Origin: Amblyomma americanum
Lineage: Eukaryota; Arthropoda; Arachnida; Ixodida; Ixodidae
DNA: 64,000 bases
Reading direction: 5' to 3'
NCBI RefSeq assembly: GCF_052857255.1
Contig: NW_027526649.1
Location: 62,001 to 126,000 of the forward strand
The notes below the pieces were generated by a model, which ran no database searches, had not been told where the DNA came from, and saw nothing but the letters and a program-made list of their open reading frames with translations. Position 1 is the stretch's first letter; the number at the start of each line of letters is the position of its first letter. The position numbers were made by a program, and so were the translations under genes. This document shows positions 1 through 10,598 of this stretch, piece by piece.

Positions 1-129
1 TGCTTTTCGCGCAGTAATAAGAGAAAAAGTTTTGAAGCGTGTCACAGGGACACTCGTAAAACCGATGTGTTCAGATTTACCTCGTTTCGGTCTAAAACAA
101 CTTGTTTCGCTGTATTAAGCACGAATACA

Positions 130-258
130 TGCTTTTCGCGCAGTTATAAGAGAAAAAGATTTGACGCGTATCAGAGGAACACTTGTAAAACCGATGTGTT
201 GTGATTTAGCTCGTTTCGGTCTAAAACAGCTTGTTTCGCTGTATTAAGCAGGAATACA
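130..258 (+). repeat. Class A monomer (reference 129-bp unit)
   Basis: This is the commonest monomer type. Its diagnostic words are GTATCAGAGGAACAC at offset 39, TGTTGTGATTTAGCTCG around offset 69 and GCTGTATTAAGCAGG near the end. The ACGCGT at offset 35-40 is an MluI site present in most monomers. In the frame that reads through other classes, this class carries TGA in TTGTGATTTAG, so each class A copy closes the frame. It serves as the coordinate reference for the offsets quoted elsewhere. Confidence 0.95.
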
Positions 259-388
259 TGCTTTTCGCGCAGTTATAAGAGAAAAAGTTTGAAAGGCGTG
301 TCACAGGGACACTTGTAAAACCGATGTGTTCAGATTTACCTCGTTTCGGTCTAAAACAGCTTGTTTCGTTGAACTAAGCACGAATACA
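259..388 (+). repeat. Class B/I monomer, 130 bp
   Basis: It is recognised by AGTTTGAAAGGCGTGTC, or in other copies AGTTTTAAAGGCGTGTC, in place of AGTTTTGACGCGTGTC. That gives one extra base and loss of the MluI site. It continues with GTGTCACAGGGACAC, TTCAGATTTACCTCG and GTTGAACTAAGCACG. Because it is 130 bp it shifts the 43-codon frame. It normally follows a class A monomer ending in GCAGGAATACA. Confidence 0.9.
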
Positions 389-647
389 TGCTTTTCGCGC
401 AGTGATAAGAGAAAAAAGTTTTGACGCGTATCAGAGGAACACATGTAAAACCGATGTGTTGTGATTTAGCTCGTTTCGGTCTAAAACAGCTTGTTTCGTT
501 GTATTAAGCAAGAATACGTGCTTTTCGCGCAGTTATAAGAGAAAAAGTTTTGACGCGTGTCACAGGGACACGTGTAAAACCGACGTGTTCAGATTTAGCT
601 CGTTTCGGTCTAAAACAGCTTGATTCGTTGTATTAAGCACGAATACA

Positions 648-776
648 TGCTTTTCGCGCAGTTATAAGAGAAAAAGTTTTGACGAGTATCACGTGGATAC
701 TTGTAAAACCGATGTGTTCAGATACAGCTCGTTTTGGTATAAAACAGCTTGTTTCGTTGTTTTAAGCACGAATACA
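648..776 (+). repeat. Class C monomer with CACGTG and TATAAAA
   Basis: The monomer contains GTATCACGTGGATAC at 686-700, an inverted repeat with 5-bp arms GTATC and GATAC around an E-box CACGTG (690-695). It also has GGTATAAAACAG, giving TATAAAA at 738-744, where almost all other classes have GGTCTAAAACAG. It ends in GTTGTTTTAAGCACG. The class recurs in most higher-order units, often before class D or a GTGTC monomer. No transcription start can be shown from sequence alone. Confidence 0.9.
686..700. repeat. 15-bp dyad GTATC-ACGTG-GATAC
   Basis: A perfect 5-bp inverted repeat with a 5-base centre lies at monomer offset 39-53. The aligned position in GTGTC-type monomers (for example 557-571) is also a perfect dyad, GTGTC-ACAGG-GACAC. 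The two forms differ by a matched pair of changes at arm position 3. Class A monomers do not keep the dyad. Whether it is a protein-binding site or a hairpin cannot be told here. Confidence 0.6.
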
Positions 777-903
777 TGCTTTTCGCGCAGTTATAGAAGA
801 AAAAGTTTTGACGCGTATTAGGGGGACACTTAAAACTGATGTGTTCAGATTTAGCTCATCTCGGTCTAAAACAGCTTGTTTCGTTGTATTAAGCAGGAAT
901 ACA
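777..903 (+). repeat. Class D monomer, 127 bp
   Basis: Diagnostic words are GCGTATTAGGGGGACAC, CACTTAAAACTGATG and CTCATCTCGGTC. The missing GT in CTTAAAAC makes it 127 bp. It generally follows class C and precedes a class B/I monomer. Further copies start near 4561, 7668, 9868, 12188, 13090, 15155, 16705, 19158, 20710, 22515, 24062, 35949, 40468, 43049, 45243, 50541, 54156, 56998 and 59968 (positions of the GTATTAGG word). The 24062 copy has lost three bases from the G run. Confidence 0.9.
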
Positions 904-1809
904 TGCTTTTCGCGCAGTTATAAGAGAAAAAGTTTTAAAGGCGTGTCACAGGGACACTTGTAAAACCGATGTGTTCAGATTTACCTCGTTTCGGTCTAAA
1001 ACAGCTTGTTTCGTTGTATTAAGCAAGAATACATGCTTTTCGCGCAGTTATAAGATAAAAAGATTTGACGCGTATCAGAGGAACACTTGTAAAACCGATG
1101 TGTTGTAATTAAGCTCGTTTCGGTCTAAAACAGCTTGTTTCGCTGTATTAAGCAGGAATACATGCTTTTCGCGCAGTTATAAGAGAAAAAGTTTTAAAGG
1201 CGTGTCACAGAGACACTTGTAATACCGATGTGTTCAGATTTACCTCGTTTCGGTCTAAAACAGCTTGTTTTGTTGAACTAAGCACGAATACATGCTTTTC
1301 GCGCAGTTATAAGAGAAAAAGTTTTGACGCGTATCAGAGGAACACTTGTAAAACCAATGTGTTGTGATTTAGCTCGTTTCGGTCTAAAACAACTTGTTTC
1401 GCTGTATTAAGCACGAATACATGCTTTTCGCGCAGTTATAAGAGAAAAAGTTTTGACGCGTATCAGAGGAACACTTGTAAAACCGATGTGTGGTGATTTA
1501 GCTCTTTTCGGTCTAAAACAACTTGTTTCGTTGAACTAAGCACGAATACATGCTTTTCGCGCAGTGATAAGAGAAAAAAGTTTTGACGCGTATCAGAGGA
1601 ACACTTGTAAAACCGATGTGTTGTCATTTAGCTCGTTTCGGTCTAAAACAGCTTGCTTCGCTGTATTAAGCAAGAATACATGCTTTTCGCGCAGTTATAA
1701 GAGAAAACGCTTTGACGCGTGTCACAGGGACACTTGTAAAACCGATGTGTTCAGATTTAGCTCGTTTCGGTCTAAAACAGCTTGTTTCGTTGTATTAAGC
1801 ACGAATACA

Positions 1810-1938
1810 TGCTTTTCGCGCAGTCATAAGAGAAAAAGTTTTGACGCGTATCAGAGGAACACTTGTAAAACCGATGTGCGGTGATTTAGCTCTTTTCGGT
1901 CTAAAACAACTTGTTTCGTATTATTAAGCAAGAATACG
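1810..1938 (+). repeat. Class G monomer preceding the F anchor
   Basis: It is recognised by GATGTGYGGTGATTTAGCTC followed by TTTTCGGTCTAAAACAACTTG and TATTATTAAGCAAG. It stands directly before most F-type anchor monomers, so the G-F junction is a reliable phase marker for the higher-order repeat. This copy has C at the Y position where other copies have T. Confidence 0.85.
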
Positions 1939-2455
1939 TGCTTTTCGCGCAGTAATAAGAGAAAAAGTTTTGAAGCGTGTCACAGGGACACTTGTAAAAC
2001 CGATGTGTTCAGATTTACCTCGTTTCGGTCTAAAACAGCTTGTTTCGTTGTATTAAGCACGAATACATGCTTTTCGCGCAGTTATAAGAGAAAAAGATTT
2101 GACGCGTATCAGAGGAACACTTGTAAAACCGATGTGTGGTGATTTAGCTCGTTTCGGTCTAAAACAGCTTGTTTCGCTGTATTAAGCAGGAATACATGCT
2201 TTTCGTGCAGTTATAAGAGAAAAAGTTTGAAAGGCGTGTCACAGGGACACTTGTAAAACCGATGTGTTCAGATTTAGCTCGTTTCGGTCTAAAACAGCTT
2301 GTTTCGTTGTATTAAGCACGAATACATGCTTTTCGCGCAGTTATAAGAGAAAAAGTTTTGACGCGTATCAGAGGAACACTTGTAAAACCGATGTGTGGTG
2401 ATTTAGCTCTTTTCGGTCTAAAACAACTTGTTTCGTATTATTAAGCAAGAATACG

Positions 2456-2713
2456 TGCTTTTCGCGCAGTAATAAGAGAAAAAGTTTTGACGCGTGTCAG
2501 AGGAACACTTGTAAAACCGATGTGTTCAGATTTACCTCTTTTCGGACTAAAACAGCTGGTTTCGTTGTATTAAGCACGAATACATGCTTTTCGCGCAGTT
2601 ATAAGAGAAAAAGTTTTGACGCGTATCACATGGACACTTGGAAAACCGATGTGTTCAGATCTAGCTCGTTTTGGTCTAAAACAGCTTGTTTCGTTGTATT
2701 AAGCACGAATACA
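2456..2713 (+). repeat. Class H plus class E monomer pair (PvuII/BglII marked)
   Basis: Class H (2456-2584) has CTCTTTTCGGACTAAAACAG and a PvuII site CAGCTG at 2553-2558. Class E (2585-2713) has CACATGGACACTTGG and a BglII site AGATCT at 2657-2662. The pair recurs as a block: H copies have their GTGTTCAG word at 6922, 9376, 11571, 12603, 14537, 18411, 26542, 29126, 34554, 35072, 39073, 39591, 44367, 47983, 49794, 52506, 53409, 56121, 59092 and 62710. In many copies after 34 kb the following monomer begins TGCTTTTTCGCG, one T longer. The 47983 copy carries a TGA at 48133-48135. Confidence 0.9.
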
Positions 2714-3746
2714 TGCTTTTCGCGCAGTTATAAGAGAAAAAGATTTGACGCGTATCAGAGGAACACTTGTAAAACCGATGTGTTGTGATTTAGCTCGTTT
2801 CGGTCTAAAACAGCTTGTTTCGCTGTATTAAGCCGGAATACATGCTTTTCGCGCAGTTATAAGAGAAAAAGTTTTGACGCGTGTCACAGGGACACGTGTA
2901 AAACCGACGTGTTCAGACTTAGCTCGTTTCGGTTTAAAACAGCTTGATTCGTTGTATTAAGCACGAATACATGCTTTTCGCGCAGTTATAAGAGAAAAAG
3001 TTTTGACGAGTATCACGTGGATACTTGTAAAACCGATGTGTTCAGATACAGCTTGTTTTGGTATAAAACAGCTTGTTTCGTTGTTTTAAGCACGAATACA
3101 TGCTTTTCGCGCAGTTATAAGAGAAAAAGTTTTGACGCGTGTCACAGGGACACTTGTAAAACCGATGTGTTCAAATTTAGCTCGTTTCGGTCTAAAACAG
3201 CTTGTTTCGTCGTATTAAGCACGAATACATGCTTTTCGCGCAGTTATAAGATAAAAAGATTTGACGCGTATCAGAGGAACACTTGTAAAACCGATGTGTT
3301 GTGATTTAGCTCATTTCGGTCTAAAACAGCTTGTTTCGCTGTATTAAGCAGGAATACATGCTTTTCGCGCAGTTATAAGAGAAAAGGTTTTAAAGGCGTG
3401 TCACAGGGACACTTGTAAAACCGATGTGTTCAGATTTACCTCGTTTCGGTCTAAAACAACTTTTATCGTTGAACTAAGCACGAATACATAATTTTCGCGC
3501 AGTTATAAGAGAAAAAGTTTTGACGCGTATCAGATGAACACTTGTAAAACCAATGTGTTGTGATTTAGCTCGTTTCGGTCTAAAACAGCTTGTTTCGCTG
3601 TATTAAGCACGAATACATGCTTTTCGCGCAGTTATAAGAGAAAAAGTTTTGACGCGTATCAGAGGAACACTTGTAAAACCGATGTGTGGTGATTTAGCTC
3701 TTTTCGGTCTAAAACAACTTGTTTCGTATTATTAAGCAAGAATACG

Positions 3747-6700
3747 TGCTTTTCGCGCAGTAATAAGAGAAAAAGTTTTGAAGCGTGTCACAGGGACACT
3801 CGTAAAACCGATGTGTTCAGATTTACCTCGTTTCGGTCTAAAACAACTTGTTTCGCTGTATTAAGCACGAATACATGCTTTTCGCGCAGTTATAAGAGAA
3901 AAAGATTTGACGCGTATCAGAGGAACACTTGTAAAACCGATGTGTTGTGATTTAGCTCGTTTCGGTCTAAAACAGCTTGTTTCGCTGTATTAAGCAGGAA
4001 TACATGCTTTTCGCGCAGTTATAAGAGAAAAAGTTTGAAAGGCGTGTCACAGGGACACTTGTAAAACCGATGTGTTCAGATTTACCTCGTTTCGGTCTAA
4101 AACAGCTTGTTTCGTTGAACTAAGCACGAATACATGCTTTTCGCGCAGTGATAAGAGAAAAAAGTTTTGACGCGTATCAGAGGAACACTTGTAAAACCGA
4201 TGTGTTGTGATTTAGCTCGTTTCGGTCTAAAACAGCTTGTTTCGTTGTATTAAGCAAGAATACGTGCTTTTCGCGCAGTTATAAGAGAAAAAGTTTTGAC
4301 GCGTGTCACAGGGACACGTGTAAAACCGACGTGTTCAGATTTAGCTCGTTTCGGTCTAAAACAGCTTGATTCGTTGTATTAAGCACGAATACATGCTTTT
4401 CGCGCAGTTATAAGAGAAAAAGTTTTGACGAGTATCACGTGGATACTTGTAAAACCGATGTGTTCAGATACAGCTCGTTTTGGTATAAAACAGCTTGTTT
4501 CGTTGTTTTAAGCACGAATACATGCTTTTCGCGCAGTTATAGAAGAAAAAGTTTTGACGCGTATTAGGGGGACACTTAAAACTGATGTGTTCAGATTTAG
4601 CTCATCTCGGTCTAAAACAGCTTGTTTCGTTGTATTAAGCAGGAATACATGCTTTTCGCGCAGTTATAAGAGAAAAAGTTTTAAAGGCGTGTCACAGGGA
4701 CACTTGTAAAACCGATGTGTTCAGATTTACCTCGTTTCGGTCTAAAACAGCTTGTTTCGTTGTATTAAGCAAGAATACATGCTTTTCGCGCAGTTATAAG
4801 ATAAAAAGATTTGACGCGTATCAGAGGAACACTTGTAAAACCGATGTGTTGTAATTAAGCTCGTTTCGGTCTAAAACAGCTTGTTTCGCTGTATTAAGCA
4901 GGAATACATGCTTTTCGCGCAGTTATAAGAGAAAAAGTTTTAAAGGCGTGTCACAGAGACACTTGTAATACCGATGTGTTCAGATTTACCTCGTTTCGGT
5001 CTAAAACAGCTTGTTTTGTTGAACTAAGCACGAATACATGCTTTTCGCGCAGTTATAAGAGAAAAAGTTTTGACGCGTATCAGAGGAACACTTGTAAAAC
5101 CAATGTGTTGTGATTTAGCTCGTTTCGGTCTAAAACAACTTGTTTCGCTGTATTAAGCACGAATACATGCTTTTCGCGCAGTTATAAGAGAAAAAGTTTT
5201 GACGCGTATCAGAGGAACACTTGTAAAACCGATGTGTGGTGATTTAGCTCTTTTCGGTCTAAAACAACTTGTTTCGTTGAACTAAGCACGAATACATGCT
5301 TTTCGCGCAGTGATAAGAGAAAAAAGTTTTGACGCGTATCAGAGGAACACTTGTAAAACCGATGTGTTGTCATTTAGCTCGTTTCGGTCTAAAACAGCTT
5401 GCTTCGCTGTATTAAGCAAGAATACATGCTTTTCGCGCAGTTATAAGAGAAAACGCTTTGACGCGTGTCACAGGGACACTTGTAAAACCGATGTGTTCAG
5501 ATTTAGCTCGTTTCGGTCTAAAACAGCTTGTTTCGTTGTATTAAGCACGAATACATGCTTTTCGCGCAGTTATAAGAGAAAAAGTTTTGACGCGTATCAG
5601 AGGAACACTTGTAAAACCGATGTGTGGTGATTTAGCTCTTTTCGGTCTAAAACAACTTGTTTCGTATTATTAAGCAAGAATACGTGCTTTTCGCGCAGTA
5701 ATAAGAGAAAAAGTTTTGGAGCGTGTCACAGGGACACTTGTAAAACCGATGTGTTCAGATTTACCTCGTTTCGGTCTAAAACAGCTTGTTTCGTTGTATT
5801 AAGCACGAATACATGCTTTTCGCGCAGTTATAAGAGAAAAAGATTTGACGCGTATCAGAGGAACACTTGTAAAACCGATGTGTGGTGATTTAGCTCGTTT
5901 CGGTCTAAAACAGCTTGTTTCGCTGTATTAAGCAGGAATACATGCTTTTCGTGCAGTTATAAGAGAAAAAGTTTGAAAGGCGTGTCACAGGGACACTTGT
6001 AAAACCGATGTGTTCAGATTTAGCTCGTTTCGGTCTAAAACAGCTTGTTTCGTTGTATTAAGCACGAATACATGCTTTTCGCGCAGTTATAAGAGAAAAA
6101 GTTTTGACGCGTATCAGAGGAACACTTGTAAAACCGATGTGTGGTGATTTAGCTCTTTTCGGTCTAAAACAACTTGTTTCGTATTATTAAGCAAGAATAC
6201 GTGCTTTTCGCGCAGTAATAAGAGAAAAAGTTTTGACGCGTGTCACAGGGACACTTGTAAAACCGATGTGTTCAGATTTAGCTCGTTTCGGTCTAAAACA
6301 GCTTGTTTCGTCGTATTAAGCACGAATACATGCTTTTCGCGCAGTTATAAGAGAAAAAGTTTTGACGCGTGTCACAGGGACACTTGTAAAACCGATGTGT
6401 TCAGATTTAGCTCGTTTCGGTCTAAAACAGCTTGTTTCGTTGTATTAAGCAAGAATACATGCTTTTCGCGCAGTTATAAGCTATCAGAGTTATAAGCTAT
6501 CGCGCGTATCAGAGGAACACTTGTAAAACCGATGTGTTGTGATTTAGCTCGTTTCGGTCTAAAACAGCTTGTTTCGCTGTATTAAGCCGGAATACATGCT
6601 TTTCGCGCAGTTATAAGAGAAAAAGTTTTGACGCGTGTCACAGGGACACGTGTAAAACCGATGTGTTCAGATACAGCTTGTTTTGGTATAAAACAGCTTG

Positions 6701-8403
6701 TTTCGTTGTTTTAAGCACGAATACATGCTTTTCGCGCAGTTATAAGAGAAAAAGTTTTGACGAGTATCACGTGGAACACTTGTAATACCGATGTGTTGTG
6801 ATTTGGCTCGTTTCGGTCTAAAACAGCTTGTTTCGTTGTATTAAGCAAGAATACATGCTTTTCGCGCAGTTATAAGAGAAAAAGTTTTGACGCGTATCAG
6901 AGGAACACTTGTAAAACCGATGTGTTCAGATTTACCTCTTTTCGGACTAAAACAGCTGGTTTCGTTGTATTAAGCACGAATACATGCTTTTCGCGCAGTT
7001 ATAAGAGAAAAAGTTTTGACGCGTATCACATGGACACTTGGAAAACCGATGTGTTCAGATCTAGCTCGTTTTGGTCTAAAACAGCTTGTTTCGTTGTATT
7101 AAGCACGAATACATGCTTTTCGCGCAGTTATAAGAGAAAAAGATTTGACGCGTATCAGAGGAACACTTGTAAAACCGATGTGTTGTGATTTAGCTCGTTT
7201 CGGTCTAAAACAGCTTGTTTCGCTGTATTAAGCCGGAATACATGCTTTTCGCGCAGTTATAAGAGAAAAAGTTTTGACGCGTGTCACAGGGACACGTGTA
7301 AAACCGACGTGTTCAGACTTAGCTCGTTTCGGTTTAAAACAGCTTGATTCGTTGTATTAAGCACGAATACATGCTTTTCGCGCAGTTATAAGAGAAAAAG
7401 TTTTGACGAGTATCACGTGGATACTTGTAAAACCGATGTGTTCAGATAGAGCTTGTTTTGGTAAAAAACAGCTTGTTTCGTTGTTTTAAGCACGAATACA
7501 TGCTTTTCGCGCAGTTATAAGAGAAAAAGTTTTGACGCCTGTCACAGGGACACTTGTAAAACCGATGTGTTCAAATTTAGCTCGTTTCGGTCTAAAACAG
7601 CTTGTTTCGTCGTATTAAGCACGAATACATGCTTTTCGCGCAGTTATAAGAGAAAAAGTTTTGACGCGTATTAGGGGGACACTTAAAACTGATGTGTTCA
7701 GATTTAGCTCATCTCGGTCTAAAACAGCTTGTTTCGTTGTATTAAGCAGGAATACATGCTTTTCGCGCAGTTATAAGAGAAAGAGTTTTAAAGGCGTGTC
7801 ACAGGGACACTTGTAAAACCGATGTGTTCAGATTTACCTCGTTTCGGTCTAAAACAGCTTGTTTCGTTGTATTAAGCAAGAATACATGCTTTTCGCGCAG
7901 TTATAGGATAAAAAGATTTGACGCGTATCAGAGGAACGTTTGTAAAACCGATGTGTTGTGATTTAGCTCGTTTCGGTCTAAAACAGCTTGTTTCGCTGTA
8001 TTAAGCAGGAATACATGCTTTTCGCGCAGTTATAAGAGAAAAGATTTTAAAGGCGTGTCACAGGGACACTTGTAAAACCGATGTGTTCAGATTTACCTCG
8101 TTTCGGTCTAAAACAACTTTTTTCGTTGAACTAAGCACGAATACATGCTTTTCGCGCAGTTATAAGAGAAAAAGTTTTGACGCGTATCAGATGAACACTT
8201 GTAAAACCAATGTGTTGTGATTTAGCTCGTTTCGGTCTAAAACAGCTTGTTTCGCTGTATTAAGCAAGAATACATGCTTTTCGCGCAGTTATAAGAGAAA
8301 AAGTTTTGACGCGTATCAGAGGAACACTTGTAAAACCGATGTGTGGTGATTTAGCTCTTTTCGGTCTAAAACAACTTGTTTCGTATTATTAAGCAAGAAT
8401 ACG
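3747..8403 (+). repeat. HOR unit 2 (36 monomers, fullest form)
   Basis: It matches unit 1 but carries two segments that unit 1 lacks. The first is about 654 bp (6246-6899), which includes the aberrant 137-bp monomer at 6460. The second is about 257 bp (about 7651-7907), one class D plus one class B/I monomer. Between them 6900-7650 aligns to 2500-3250 at offset 4400; after them the offset is 4657. Unit 1 therefore looks like a deleted version of this unit, or this one an expanded version. Confidence 0.85.
6460..6596 (+). repeat. Aberrant 137-bp monomer with scar
   Basis: After GCAGTTATAAG the expected AGAAAAAGTTTTGA is replaced by 22 bases. These form two tandem 16-bp blocks at 6473-6488 and 6489-6504, both beginning GTTATAAGCTATC. 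The flanking array resumes with CGCGTATCAGAGG. The net gain is 8 bp. The inserted words resemble adjacent monomer words (TTATAAG, TATCAGAG), which suggests a templated repair insertion. I found no second copy in the window. Confidence 0.9.
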
Positions 8404-10598
8404 TGCTTTTCGCGCAGTAATAAGAGAAAAAGTTTTGAAGCGTGTCACAGGGACACTCGTAAAACCGATGTGTTCAGATTTACCTCGTTTCGGTCTAAAA
8501 CAACTTGTTTCGCTGTATTAAGCACGAATACATGCTTTTCGCGCAGTTATAAGAGAAAAAGATTTGACGCGTATCAGAGGAACACTTGTAAAACCGATGT
8601 GTTGTGATTTAGCTCGTTTCGGTCTAAAACAGCTTGTTTCGCTGTATTAAGCAGGAATACATGCTTTTCGCGCAGTTATAAGAGAAAAAGTTTGAAAGGC
8701 GTGTCACAGAGACACTTGTAAAACCGATGTGTTCAGATTTACCTCGTTTCGGTCTAAAACAGCTTGTTTCGTTGAACTAAGCACGAATACATGCTTTTCG
8801 CGCAGTGATAAGAGAAAAAAGTTTTGACGCGTATCAGAGGAACACTTGTAAAACCGATGTGTTGTGATTTAGCTCGTTTCGGTCTAAAACAGCTTGTTTC
8901 GTTGTATTAAGCAAGAATACGTGCTTTTCGCGCAGTTATAAGAGAAAAAGTTTTGACGCGTGTCACAAGGACACGTGTAAAACCGACGTGTTCAGATTTA
9001 GCTCGTTTCGATCTAAAACAGCTTGATTCGTTGTATTAAGCACGAATACATGCTTTTCGCGCAGTTATAAGAGAAAAAGTTTTGACGCGTATCAGAGGAA
9101 CACTTGTAAAACCGATGTGTTGTGATTTAGCTCGTTTCGGTCTAAAACAGCTTGTTTCGCTGTATTAAGCAAGAATACATGCTTTTCGCGCCGTTATAAG
9201 AGAAAAAGTTTTGACGAGTATCACGTGGAACACTTGTAATACCGATGTGTTGTGATTTGGCTCGTTTCGGTCTAAAACAGCTTGTTTCGTTGTATTAAGC
9301 AAGAATACATGCTTTTCGCGCAGTTATAAGAGAAAAAGTTTTGACGCGTATCAGAGGAACACTTGTAAAACCGATGTGTTCAGATTTACCTCTTTTCGGA
9401 CTAAAACAGCTGGTTTCGTTGTATTAAGCACGAATACATGCTTTTCGCGCAGTTATAAGAGAAAAAGTTTTTACGCGTATCACATGGACACTTGGAAAAC
9501 CGATGTGTTCAGATCTAGCTCGTTTTGGTCTAAAACAGCTTGTTTCGTTGTATTAAGCACGAATACATGCTTTTCGCGCAGTTATAAGAGAAAAAGATTT
9601 TACGCGTAACAGAGGAACACTTGTAAAACCGATGTGTTGTGATTTAGCTCGTTTCGGTCTAAAACAGCTTGTTTCGCTGTATTAAGCCGGAATACATGCT
9701 TTTCGCGCAGTTATAAGAGAAAAAGTTTTGACGCGTGTCACAGGGACACGTGTAAAACCGACGTGTTCAGACTTAGCTCGTTTCGGTTTAAAACAGCTTG
9801 ATTCGTTGTATTAGGCACGAATACATGCTTTTCGCGCAGTTATAAGAGAAAAAGTTTTGACGCGTATTAGGGGGCACTTAAAACTGATGTGTTCAGATTT
9901 AGCTCATCTCGGTCTAAAACAGCTTGTTTCGTTGTATTAAGCAGGAATACATGCTTTTCGCGCAGTTATAAGAGGAAGAGTTTTAAAGGCGTGTCACAGG
10001 GACACTTGTAAAACCGATGTGTTCAGATTTACCTCGTTTCGGTCTAAAACAGCTTGTTTCGTTGTATTAAGCAAGAATACATGCTTTTCGCGCAGTTATA
10101 AGATAAAAAGATTGGACGCGTATCAGAGGAACACTTGTAAAACCGATGTGTTGTGATTTAGCTCGTTTCGGTCTAAAACAGCTTGTTTCGCTGTATTAGG
10201 CAGGAATACATGCTTTTCGCGCAGTTATAAGAGGAAAGGTTTTAAAGGCGTGTCACAGGGACACTTGTAAAACCGATGTGTTCAGATTTACCTCGTTTCG
10301 GTCTAAAACAACTTTTTTCGTTGAACTAAGCACGAATACATAATTTTCGCGCAGTTATAAGAGAAAAAGTTTTGACGCGTATCAGATGAACACTTGTAAA
10401 AGCAATGTGTTGTGATTTAGCTCGTTTCGGTCTAAAACAGCTTGTTTCGCTGTATTAAGCACGAATACATGCTTTTCGCGCAGTTATAAGAGAAAAAGTT
10501 TTGACGCGTATCAGAGGAACACTTGTAAAACCGATGTGTGGTGATTTAGCTCTTTTCGGTCTAAAACAACTTGTTTCGTATTATTAAGCAAGAATACG
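8404..10598 (+). repeat. HOR unit 3 (17 monomers)
   Basis: It opens like units 1 and 2. About 9084-9880 aligns to 12311-13107 at offset 3227, sharing the rare words GCGTAACAGAGG and GTATTAGGGGGCACTT. Two neighbouring monomers here have TTTTACGCG in place of TTTGACGCG (near 9471 and 9600), losing the usual residue in the open frame. It ends with a class G monomer. Confidence 0.8.

Larger units (their letters stand above)
1..3746 (+). repeat. HOR unit 1 (29 monomers)
   Basis: It runs from one F anchor to the next. Bases 1-2499 match 3747-6245 at offset 3746 with only a handful of substitutions seen (for example near 432, 1822, 1878 and 1972). At 2488-2506 a GTGTC-type head passes into a class A tail (GTGTCAGAGGAAC), marking a crossover or deletion point. 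Weak F monomers also occur at 1939 and 2456. The unit ends in a class G monomer. Confidence 0.85.

Noticed and set aside
752..768. CENP-B-box-like word TTTCGTTGTATTAAGCA near monomer offset 105
   Set aside because: It keeps TTCG, the central A and one G, about 6 of the 9 essential bases of the known box, but lacks CGGG. That is too weak to call a CENP-B site.
811..825. TTAGGG in class D monomers as telomeric repeat
   Set aside because: It is a single occurrence inside GTATTAGGGGGACAC, never in tandem; it is a class variant and not telomere sequence.
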